This document shows, piece by piece, positions 41,986-52,204 of a stretch of 64,000 nt of DNA; the first letter of the stretch is position 1; each line of letters opens with the position of its first letter. The stretch comes from Sphagnum magellanicum. Its lineage: Eukaryota; Streptophyta; Sphagnopsida; Sphagnales; Sphagnaceae. The DNA is taken from assembly GCA_021904315.1 (NCBI GenBank), contig CM038923.1, positions 12,220,038 to 12,284,037 of the forward strand, given 5' to 3'. Under the pieces are notes generated by a model. That model saw only the letters and a list, made by a program, of their open reading frames with translations. It made no database searches and was not told the DNA's origin. The position numbers and the translations under genes were made by a program.

Positions 41986-43640
41986 TGATTTTCTAAATGC
42001 ATGATTTTTTTATGAAACAAAGTGTCAACATATGTCAAAACAACTCATGATTTTGGGCATCAAGTGATGGGTGAACAAACACAATTTATATTAAACCATA
42101 TTGTAATACAACTTTAAACACTAATTTTAAATGCACAAAGTTGGTGTGATTTCGATGTGGAAGATTGATGTCATGAATTCATTTTGGGTTGAGTTGTTTG
42201 CAACTTTGCGTATCCAAGGTGAATGTTTTGAATTGTATCCATCTATTTTGAAGTTTTTAAAGTTGGTGGGTAGTACATATGGATGGTTGGTTTTCAAGGG
42301 AGTGAAGGTGTGTGCACTAAACTTGGTAATTGTTACTCAATATTACCATTTTTGAGAAATCGATAATTTTTTTTTGGCAAGCATGAAATGTGAGAATATT
42401 TTTTGGTAATATGTGTATCCATGTGAATGAAGCTTTGGAAGAATGTTGTTTGTTTTATTAAATGATAGGGTGATGTGTGAGGAATTGGAATTCTAAGCGT
42501 AGTCGTAGTAGCTCGCCTTTTGTGTATGTGAGAAGGGATTGGAGGGATTATTGATGTGGTTAGCATGACGATTAGAGGTTCCTAGATCCTAACAATCAAG
42601 AGATGTTGAATCCACTACACAACCTCTTGACAATATATGAGGTGAAGCCTATATAAATATAGATCAAGATGTGATAAGCACAAAGATCCATTGTAAGATC
42701 CCTCCTTCAAAGACATTGGTAAATTTTTTGGAGTTCTTTACAAACAGTTTTAGAGATGGTTAGGTATTTACAATGAGCAAGGGTTTTTTTTCCTATGAAG
42801 GTTCAAAACATGTTTATGTGACCATTTATTACATAAACTAAAATGAACTGGTTGTAGATCCATTTCTTAGTTCACAATTTTAAGATTTAATCAAATATTC
42901 TTTGGGTTTCTTCGCTTTGAGCTTGTAGATCTTGAACAATGCAGGGTTTTTTTTTTTTTTTCCAATTTTGTGATGTAGCTGAAGTGGTGATCATCCATAA
43001 GATGATTTAGCCAAATTTGGCTACAGACTAGATATGAAAGTAGAAAAACAAACATAATTTTTCCATATTCTCAGCTACCTTCTAGAACTTATCATAAAAA
43101 ATTGGCAATCTGAAAACTTTTTTTTTGAAATCTGGCGAATTTGGGCGGTTTTTTTCCATGGAAAATCTTTGTATAGGTCGAAATCATATTTTTCAGCTGG
43201 TCGAAGTTTGGTGAAATTTCGCCAAGAAAAAAAAACACGGGTCCAACATCTACAAAGCTCACACACAGCCTTTCCTTTGATAGGGATTGTCCCTCAACAA
43301 GAGGAGAAGTCATTTGCTATATGGGTGGGTTCCGGGTTGTGTTGGAAAACCACATCTTTGTAACAAAAGTCTATTGAAGGTGGGTAGTTGGGGACAAGGT
43401 GAAGGCATATTAAGGTAATAGGTAAGTAGCCTAGTGAGGAGAAAAGAGAAAGGAGAAAAGAGAAAGGAGTGGATCACAGAATGGCAATTGAAAGTACTTA
43501 AATGCATGCTTCACGAACAAAAGATCCTCCTATAGACAAGATCTGACAAGCAAACATAATGAATCATGTGTGGACCAAACCAAACAGCCCCCAAGTAAGA
43601 ACTAATGTGTTTGTGTGAGACTTTCACAAAAACATAGAAA
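41986..43640. other. Gene-free spacer
   Basis: AT-rich sequence with a T run at 42,943-42,961 and a purine-rich repeat (GAGAAAAGAGAAAG) at 43,438-43,467. No gene is recognisable. Confidence 0.45.
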
Positions 43641-43643
43641 GGA

Positions 43644-44167
43644 ATTGGAAGGCAACATTCTTGCCTTACTACTTTACCCAATAATTTGAGCTTTGCTCGG
43701 CTGCACACTACCAGTGACCATCAACTATATATATATATATATTTATATATGTATGTATATATTTCTTATGTTTTCATATGGTTTTTCAATAATTCATTGT
43801 TATTTATGTCAATTTCAAATTTAATTTTAATTAATATATATTTCATGAATATGAAAAGATACATGTTAATTTGTTTTCTCATATCCATGTTGGTGGATAA
43901 GAAAAAAAAAAAAGGTGAGATAGTTATAAAATGAAGATAGTTATTAAGACAGGTGGGACATAATTATTTAAAAATTTAGTAAAAAAAAAAAAGAAAAAAA
44001 GAAAAAAATAATTTATTTAAAAATGAGATATTTTTTATTTCTGAAATTGTCTTTGGAATGGTCCATGGATGATCATATGAAGGATTCCCAAAAACAAAAT
44101 TCCCTCATATACCAGTTCCGATTATTGGAAGGCAACATTCTTGCCTTACTACTTTACCCAATAATTT
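43644..44167 (+). repeat. 44-bp direct repeats flanking dispersed element copy 1
   Basis: Identical 44-bp sequences occur at 43,644-43,687 and 44,124-44,167, spaced 480 bp apart. Each contains a hairpin (AAGGCAA, 5-nt loop, TTGCCTT). Between them, 43,706-44,123 is homologous to 59,724-60,110. The left edge reads CACTACCAGTGACC, reminiscent of CACTA ends, but no matching right terminus is visible. A TA microsatellite lies at 43,726-43,750. Confidence 0.75.
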
Positions 44168-44527
44168 TTTCTCAAGGCTTTCAAATTTCAATCATGAAGT
44201 CTTTTGCTCCTCCTCCAAGGCTAAGGGTAGGTTTGCATGATATCCCCCCCACTCACCCCTTATATGTACTACGTCCTATTCAACAAATTGTTGCGGAGTT
44301 TTTATGTAAAATGTTCAAACACGCATTACCTATTCTAGTGAGTCCCCCTCCCCCTAAATCTGTTCCCACCAGACCAACAAATGTCAGTCACTTTACCTCA
44401 AAAAACCAGTTGTACAAGTGCAAAGACAAATAAAAATAAAAATAAAAATAATTTTAAAAATTTTAAAAATTTTAAAAATAAAAATAAAAATTCTGACATG
44501 GTTAGGGTGCAGTACCTCTTTCTAGGG

Positions 44528-44660
44528 GGTTTTCAAAGTCCTGCAATTGCCAGGTGCAGGTTTTCCAAAGTCCTGCAACTGCCAGGTGTGAGGGTTTCCA
44601 AAGTCCTGCAACTGCCAGGTGTGAAGTTTTCCAAAGTCCTGCAACTGCCAGGTGTGGGGT
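44528..44660 (+). repeat. 33-bp minisatellite, four units
   Basis: Four copies of a unit containing CCAAAGTCCTGCAACTGCCAG (with small changes) separated by G/T-rich tails. The period is about 33 bp. Because 33 is a multiple of three, it generates an open frame with 11-residue repeats on the minus strand (44,827-44,522), which I do not regard as a gene. Confidence 0.8.
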
Positions 44661-44892
44661 TTTTTGGGGTGAAAAAGTGGGGGTTGAGAAATGGTGAAGT
44701 GAACATAGAAACCCTTTTTGCCATTAATTTGATCAATTAATTGCCTTGTTGGGATAGTAGGTGAGTGGAAAGACATGGAAAAAGCGTACCTTATAAGCAT
44801 AGCATTTGGGATTTTAGCCTTCTTCAAGAGAGTTCATCCAACTCCCTTTGTCCAGAATGTGTTTGATTATGTCCTTATGTTGTTACTTCCTT

Positions 44893-44918
44893 TCTTCCTT
44901 CCTTCCTTCCTTTTCAAA
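44893..44918 (+). repeat. CTTC microsatellite
   Basis: A run of CTTC tetramers ending in CCTTTT. A purine-rich GAAGAAGAAG tract follows at about 44,980-44,992. Confidence 0.8.
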
Positions 44919-45604
44919 CAACCCTCTCAACTCTCCCCCACCCCCCTCATCAAGCAAAAGAAGACAAATCCAAAAGGAGAAGAAGAAGAAGTAGTGTTGG
45001 CTTCCTTTCTATGTTTGGGGGAAAGTTCTCGCGCTCCTTCCCTTCTCAAAATCAGTCCATTATGGCTTGGGAAGTTTCTGGGGAAAATGGTCATGAAATT
45101 TGGTATTATATCCATTACCCGAAGACCTTTTTTTTTTTTTGACCAAAGTGATCTGATCTGTTTAGATTTTCACACACCAAATGGACACTCTCTCACAAAT
45201 TACTTGTTTATTAAAAATAGAGTGTGTTAAAATTAATTTTTTAAAAATTTAATAAAATTTAACAGATTAATTAAATTAAAATTTAAAAAATCTTTATTTT
45301 ATGGATGTACCAACCTACTTAGGACTAGGTAACCTGCGAGATAGGGGCTGCGGCTGCAGGTTATATTGCATATAATTGAGCCGCATGAGTGTTGAGCCAT
45401 AATTTTATTCATCCCATCCAGTGGCGTGCTGCCACGTCGCTTGAGAACTGGTTATGAGCCTAATTTACTTAGCACCACAAAAAAAAAATTTGAAGAAAAG
45501 GTAATCATCAAAAAGTGTCATGTGTACCCGACAGTCTACCAGAAAGAAAAGGGACGGTTACGGTTGATTTCCAGATGATGCACGGAAGTTTCCTCCCCCC
45601 CAGC

Positions 45605-45735
45605 TTAAACAGCATAATCAAAATTTGGAATACACTAATCAAAATTTGGATTACACTAATCAAAAGTTGGACTACACTAATCAAAAGTTGGACTACACTA
45701 ATCAAAATTTGGTACTACACTAATCAAAATTAGCA
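45605..45735 (+). repeat. 21-bp minisatellite upstream of the ABCC gene
   Basis: About six units of ACTAATCAAAA(T/G)TTGGA(C/T)TAC. The period of 21 bp yields a spurious seven-residue repeated peptide on +. It ends about 1 kb before the ABCC start codon. Confidence 0.85.
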
Positions 45736-45879
45736 ATTATGTGCTATAAATCGTGCAGCATGTTATACAAAAAAAATTAATTAACCGTTATATTGCTAAT
45801 GAGATAATAATAATATGTCCTAACTAATAATCAAACTTAAGAAAATTACATGCTAATACATATGATACATGTGCTAATC

Positions 45880-46125
45880 AGAATGAATAATTAGAATGGC
45901 TAATCAGAAACTCATGGGCTAATCAAAATGAGGGATTATTGGCTAATCGGATACTAATGGGCTAATCAAAATGAGGGATTATTGGCTCATCGGAAACTAG
46001 TGGGCTAATCAAGAGTGAGGGATTATTGGCTAATCAGAAACTAATGGGCTAATCAAAATGAGGGATTATGTGCTAATCGGATAATAGTACTCTAATCAGA
46101 ATTAGCAATTAATGTGCTAATCAGC
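45880..46125 (+). repeat. CTAATCA-based minisatellite (about 50-60 bp units)
   Basis: Repeated alternation of GGGCTAATCAAAATGAGGG-type and ATTGGCTAATCGGAAACTA-type halves, giving roughly four units. The core word CTAATC is shared with the 21-bp array just upstream (45,605-45,735), so the two arrays probably have a common origin. It lies 650-900 bp before the ABCC ATG. Confidence 0.8.
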
Positions 46126-46154
46126 ACTTCTGAGGACAAGAGTTCTTGTGTGGA

Positions 46155-46182
46155 GGGGGTGGTGGCGCGGGGGAGGGGGTGG

Positions 46183-46218
<36 letters not shown>
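46155..46218 (+). promoter_or_regulatory. G-quadruplex-capable tract followed by a GA microsatellite
   Basis: At 46,155-46,184 the + strand has four runs of four or more G with loops of about 10, 1 and 1 nt, which meets the usual quadruplex pattern. A GA repeat of about 13 dinucleotides follows directly to about 46,214. GAGA tracts are common in plant core promoters and leaders. Position about 0.6 kb before the ABCC ATG suggests promoter or 5' leader. Confidence 0.55.
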
Positions 46219-46221
<3 letters not shown>

Positions 46222-46773
46222 AGCGGGCAAAGGTTTGCCGTTTCAATTTTCGCCGAGTTCGAAAATGTCCAGGACGACCTAATTTCAGGACCTGCAGATT
46301 GGCATAGAGAGCATGGTACTATAAGTACTCCAGCAGCGCAAAGGTGGAGAGAGTCTGACTGAAGGCGGAGAAAGAAGAATTCGGAAGAGACGACGATGAG
46401 GGATTGTTTTCTGTGTAAGTACTTGGAGAGAAGAGGATTTGGATTTTTTACTTTATTTTTTTGGATTTGAAGCTTTTGCGCAGATCATCTTATGGTGACG
46501 GGGGAAATAAAAACGAAAAATGCTTTGTGAGGATTTTTTTTGGAGATTTTGTTGGTGTCTTGTTCTGAAGAGGATAATTGTTGTCGTGGTTGTTTTTGCT
46601 CTGGACGTGCGCAGTGTCAAGGGACGAGGAAAATGAGAATGGAGAGATGAAGAAGAGCGGTTGTTGTGAAGAGTCTCTTCTTCTGAGGGAATAACAATTG
46701 GAGAGGAGGAGGCAGGCGAGCGGGTGGGCGGGCGCGGGAGTGCGGTCGGACGAAGTGTAAAACTTTTGGAGAA

Positions 46774-49700
46774 ATGGCGGACGGTGATTCTTCGCTCTTA
46801 TCTTCGTTTTGTCGTCCAGTAACGGGAGGAGTATGGGAAACAAAGCTTGCCTCCGGATTCGGCGCTTACACTCCTTGTTTGGTTGACTCCATTGTCGTTT
46901 CGCTCTCCAACGTCGCGCTGCTTCTGTTCGTTTTGTACCGCATCCGTGGCCTCTGTGGTTATCATGCACGCTCATCATCTCTCAGGTTCAAAGTGCAGAA
47001 GCCCGCCGGCCATTGTATCGGCCTCCTGTTGGCTGCCTTCTGTGCAGTTGCACCCGTTTTGCAAATCGTGCTCGGCGTCTCTGCTGTCAATCTGGATGGC
47101 GGTGACACTTCCATGCCTCCCTTTGAGGTATAGCATCTTCTTCACATTCATTCAGTGTTGTAGATAGATGCTTGCTTGTCTCGTAGAGAACGAAATGCCT
47201 GGGATGATGCCATATTGATTGTGTGTTTGTCTCTACAAGAAAGATACAAAACATAAAAGAGAGTTGCACACAGTCCTAGCATCTCTGCCGCCTGGTGGCA
47301 GCAGCAAGCATTTCTTGATAAATCTGTGCTCTTGAACACAAGAACCTATGCCAGCATTGAATCTTTGATTTCCATAGTTTTCTTCTGTCATTAGAGAGAA
47401 AGAATTCCACTTATTTTTCTCTGATGACAGAAGGAAAAACAATATTATCATGACTATGGTTTGTGCTTTCTTTTTCATTCTCACAGAAGATAGCATCATC
47501 ACCTCTTCACATGTGCAAAAGTTCAGTACATTTTCCATATCCAGACATCCAATCTGTGCCAAAATTCTTGACAGATTCCTTTGAAAATTGTGGATCATTA
47601 GAGAACAAGAGATAGATACATCTCTGTAAGTCTTATTCCAAATCTTAACAGTACTTAAAACAGTCTTGGGATTCATATGCTTTAATGTGGATACATGATA
47701 GATTGGTTTCGTGTGCAACATCCATTTTTGGTAGTGGGTTAGGAATGAGTGAGACTATGAGGATTCTAGATTTCTGAAAATGTGTGTATGTGATACTTGC
47801 AGGTATCAGCACTGGTGGTGTCCAGTGCAACATGGACATCAGTTGTGGTCATGCTGTGTTTAGAACTCAAGAGCTACACAAAGGATTTGGTATGGTATGT
47901 GCGATTTGCCACCTTTTATGTGATTGTTGCACAGACAACCATGCTTGAGTATGTACTGGCTCTCAAGGATCACTATGAAGAGATTGTGATAAGGGTCATC
48001 CTAGCTGAATATGCCTTTTCTGCTATGTTTTGCATCTTTTACCTGTTCTACTTCCCAGTCTTAGTTGACCAGACTGATGATTACATAGCCATTCCCATCA
48101 ACAATGCTCATGAATCTTCAGAGTATGAGCCTCTGGCTGGAGAACAAGAGGTTTGCCCAGAGCGCAAGAGCAATATCATTTCCTTTCTTTTGTTTGACTG
48201 GTTGAACCCATTGATGGCTTTAGGGTATAAGAGGCCTATTGGGGAGAAAGATATTTGGCAGCTTGATACCTGGGATAAAACAGAACAGCTTTACTCAAAT
48301 TTTCAGCGGTACTGGGATGAAGAGCGGACACGACCTAACCCATGGCTCTTACGTGCTTTGAATAGAAGCCTGGGTGCTCGCTTCTGGCTTGGTGGATTTT
48401 TCAAGATTGGGAATGATGCTGCTCAATTTGTGGGCCCTGTTTTCTTGAGCTTTCTTCTGGAGGCAATGCAAAATCGGGAGCCTGTTTGGAAAGGATATGT
48501 GTATGCTGCTTCTATCTTTGTTGGCCTGATGTTAGGAGTGCTTTGTGAGGGCCAATATTTTCAAAATGTGATGCGAGTTGGGCTCCGCACTCGTGTAACT
48601 CTGGTTGCAGCAGTTTTCCGGAAGTCCCTTCGCTTAACTCAAGCAGGTCGCAAGGGGTTTACAGCAGGAAAGATTACCAATCTTATGACCACTGACGTTG
48701 AAGCTCTTCAACAAATCTGCCAGCAGCTGCATGCGCTCTGGTCTGCCCCGGTGCGAATTATTGTTGCAATGACACTTTTGTATCGACAGCTGGGCATAGC
48801 ATCAGTTTTTGCATCAATGGTGCTCCTTGTATTGTTTCCTACTCAGACTTTCATCATAAGACGGTTGCGGGACCTTCAGAAGGAAGGGTTACAGCGCACG
48901 GACAAACGGATAGGTCTTATGAATGAATTTCTCCCAGCGATGGACATTGTGAAGTGTTATGCTTGGGAGAAAAGCGTCAGAGCTAAAGTCCTTGCTGTTC
49001 GAGATGAAGAAATCAGTTGGTTCCGCAAAGCACAGTTGCTCGCAGCAATCAATTCATTTCTTCTTAATGCTGTGCCTGTGTTGGTGACAGTAATTGCATT
49101 TGGATTCTACACCATTCTTGGTGGGATCTTAACTCCAGCAAAGGCCTTCACTTCCCTCTCTCTCTTTGCAGTACTACGATTTCCACTTTTCATGCTTCCT
49201 AATCTTATCACTGCAGTAGCTAATGCTAATGTGTCATTGAAGAGACTGCAAGATTTGCTCCTAGCTGAAGAACATGTTTTGCATGCAAACCCTCCTCTAG
49301 AATCTGGGGTCCCAGCAATTTCAATAAAAAATGGGACATTCTCCTGGGAGCAAAATGCAGCAAACCCAACTTTGTCCAACATAAATGTTGAGGTCAAAGT
49401 TGGAAGCTTGGTGGCAATTGTGGGAAGCACTGGGGAGGGCAAAACATCTATTCTTTCAGCTTTCCTTGGAGAGATCCCTGCAGTTTCTGGAGGCCAGGCT
49501 ATGCTCCGGGGTACGGTGGCATATGTACCCCAAGTATCATGGATTTTCAATGCAACTGTACGTGACAACATACTCTTTGGCTCTTCATATGATTCTGAGC
49601 GCTACAACCGGGCTATTCAAGCAAGTGCTCTTGTTCGGGATCTGACTTTGTTTCCAAATGGGGACTTGACTGAAATTGGAGAGCGTGGGGTGAATATAAG

Positions 49701-52204
49701 TGGTGGGCAGAAACAGCGTGTGTCTATAGCACGAGCTATTTATGCCAATGCTGATGTCTTCCTTTTTGATGATCCACTGAGTGCTCTGGATGCACATGTT
49801 GGCCAGGAGGTCTTTGAGAAATGTCTTCAGCAGGAGCTGAAGGGAAAGACGCGTGTTCTAGTAACAAACCAGCTCCATTTTTTATCACATGTTGATAGAA
49901 TTATTTTGGTTCATCAAGGACAAATCAAGGAACAGGGTACATATGATGACTTGTTGGTCAATGGTCCTCTTTTTAAGCAGCTGATGGAAAAAGCTGGAAC
50001 CTTGGAGAATGCTTCTGATGATGATACTGACGATGGAGGTGAAATGATAAATGGTATGTATGGACACATGGAGAGCCTGCTTTTCTGCTTCTCCTCTTGG
50101 GTTGTTGATTGATTCGTTTTCTTGGCATATATTTCATCTGGAAATGCATCCTGATTGCTGATTACTAGTGATGCCGATAACTGTAGTCCACTTACTGTTC
50201 TTACTTGTTGTTACAGGGATTGATGGTTCAACTGACGGGGATCTGGACGTAAAAGTGCCCCCATTGCTGAAGCAGAGGTCTAGGTCAAAGAGTGCCAAAG
50301 AGAAAGGGAAGGAGAAAAGTCCCAAGGCATTTCTCATAAAGCAAGAGGAAAGAGAAACAGGAATTGTTTCACGGAAGGTTCTCTTGAGGTATAAGGTGGC
50401 TCTTGGTGGTGCATGGGTTGTGGGAGTACTCTTCCTCTGCTATGTAATGGTTGAAGTCATGCGGCTTTCCACAAGTGGCTGGCTTTCCATCTGGACAGAT
50501 AAAACCAAGCCAAAAACCCATGGGCCCCTTTACTATCTCTTTGTATATGCAATTCTTGCACTCTGTCAGGTTTCTGTAAGTCTTGCAAATTCCTTTTGGC
50601 TCGTATTTTCAAGCCTTGCAGCAGCACAACGTCTACACAATGGGATGTTGGGGGCAATGCTCAGAGCTCCAATGTCATTCTTTCATTCTAATCCAGTTGG
50701 GAGAATCATCAACCGTTTTGCTAAAGACACAGGAGACATTGACCGTAGTGTAGCCATATCTGCCAATATGTTTTTGGTAGCAATTTTCCAGCTCACCTCC
50801 ACTTTTCTCTTGATTGGGTTTGTGAGTACACTTTCTTTATGGGCCATTTTGCCTTTGCTATTGGCATTTTATTACGCCTACCTTTACTATCAGAGCACAG
50901 CCAGGGAGGTGAAACGCCTCGATTCAATTACCCGGTCTCCTGTTTATGCCCAATTTGGAGAGGCTCTGAATGGGCTTGCTAGTATCCGGGCTTATAAAGT
51001 CTATGATCGTATGGCAATTATGAATGGGAAAGCAATGGATACGAATGCCCGTTTCAATTTTGTGAACATGAGTTCAAACCGATGGCTTAGTATCAGATTA
51101 GAATTTCTTGGTGGCCTCATGATTTGGATGACAGGTACACTGGCTGTGTTGGGAAATGCCCGTGCAACTGACCCAGCAGCCTTTGCTCCTCTCATGGGCC
51201 TTCTTTTGAGCTATGCTTTCAACATCACCCAGCTAATGACAACGGCTCTCCGCCTTGCCAGCATAGCAGAGAATAGCTTCAATGCAGTGGAGAGGGTGGG
51301 AAACTACACTGATATAACCCCAGAGGCTCCACTTGTTGTGGAGGATTACCGACCCCCTCCTGGGTGGCCTTCTGCTGGAGCCATTGAGTTCAAGAATGTT
51401 GTCATGAGATATAGGCCAGAATTGCCCCCTGTGCTGCATGGGCTATCAGTTCAAATTAGTTCAATGGAAAAGGTAGGGATTGTGGGTCGTACAGGGGCAG
51501 GAAAATCAAGCATGATCAATACTCTTTTCCGTATAGTTGAGGTGGAAAGTGGACAAATTGTGATTGATGGGTTGGATATCAGAAGGATGGGCCTCTCTGA
51601 CCTGCGCGAGAAACTTGGGATCATTCCACAAACCCCAGTTCTTTTTTCGGGCACGATCCGCTTTAATCTGGACCCTTTTGGTGAACACTCTGACGCTGAT
51701 TTGTGGGAATCCTTAGAGCGTGCTCATTTGAAGGAGGTTGTTCAGAGGAACAATCTTGGACTGGAAGCTGAAGTAAATGAAGGGGGTGAGAATTTTAGTG
51801 TCGGTCAGAGGCAGCTACTAAGCTTATCACGAGCCTTATTGCAGAAATCAAAGATTTTGGTTCTTGATGAAGCCACAGCAGCTGTGGATGTGGGTACTGA
51901 TGCCCTTATCCAGAAGACTGTTCGGGAGGAGTTCAAGTCATACACAATGCTCACAATTGCCCATCGACTCAATACCATCATTGACAGTGACCGTATTCTA
52001 GTTCTTGACGCGGGCCAGGTGGTTGAAATGGATACCCCACAACAACTTCTTTCAAAGAAAGATGGTGTGTTTTCAGGTATGGTCCGGAGCACTGGAGCAG
52101 CCAATGCTCGGTATTTGTATCGGATTGCCATGGGCAACGTTGATATAGAGACTGAGAAAGAGAACATCAGTGGAAACGGTATTTGGGTGCCCAATGGGCA
52201 TTAG
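46774..52204 (+). CDS. ABCC: Full-length ABCC (MRP-type) ABC transporter
   Basis: Exons 46,774-47,127, 47,803-50,053 and 50,217-52,204 give 1,530 residues, the usual size for this subfamily. An N-terminal TMD0 with GAYTPC (residues about 29-36) resembles the plant ABCC1/2 group. TMD1 spans about 300-600. NBD1 has Walker [10 protein letters not shown] (659-667), signature SGGQKQR (about 751) and Walker [12 protein letters not shown] (about 773). An acidic-then-basic linker lies at about 855-905. TMD2 follows; NBD2 has Walker [10 protein letters not shown] (about 1,292), SVGQRQ (about 1,396), Walker [12 protein letters not shown] and the H-loop AHRL. Plant relatives pump glutathione conjugates and related anions into the vacuole; the substrate here is inferred. 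Both introns are GT-AG, and intron 2 falls in the linker. Seed-plant ABCC1/2 genes carry many more introns. Confidence 0.95.

Noticed and set aside
43706-44123. CACTA transposon assignment for the dispersed element
   Set aside because: Only the left edge resembles a CACTA end; no matching right terminus or 3-bp target duplication could be found, so the class is left open.
44522-44827. Minus-strand open frame with 11-residue repeats
   Set aside because: Generated by the 33-bp minisatellite; no conserved protein outside the repeat.
45508-45733. Open frames with seven-residue repeats on both strands
   Set aside because: Explained by the 21-bp minisatellite upstream of ABCC.
46490-46978. 162-codon open frame antisense to the ABCC leader and exon 1
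   Set aside because: It overlaps the real exon on the opposite strand and is explained by the GA-rich, GC-rich leader; the peptide is low complexity.
47233-47721. 162-codon minus-strand open frame inside ABCC intron 1
   Set aside because: It lies wholly within a 675-bp intron, with no recognisable domain; likely chance.
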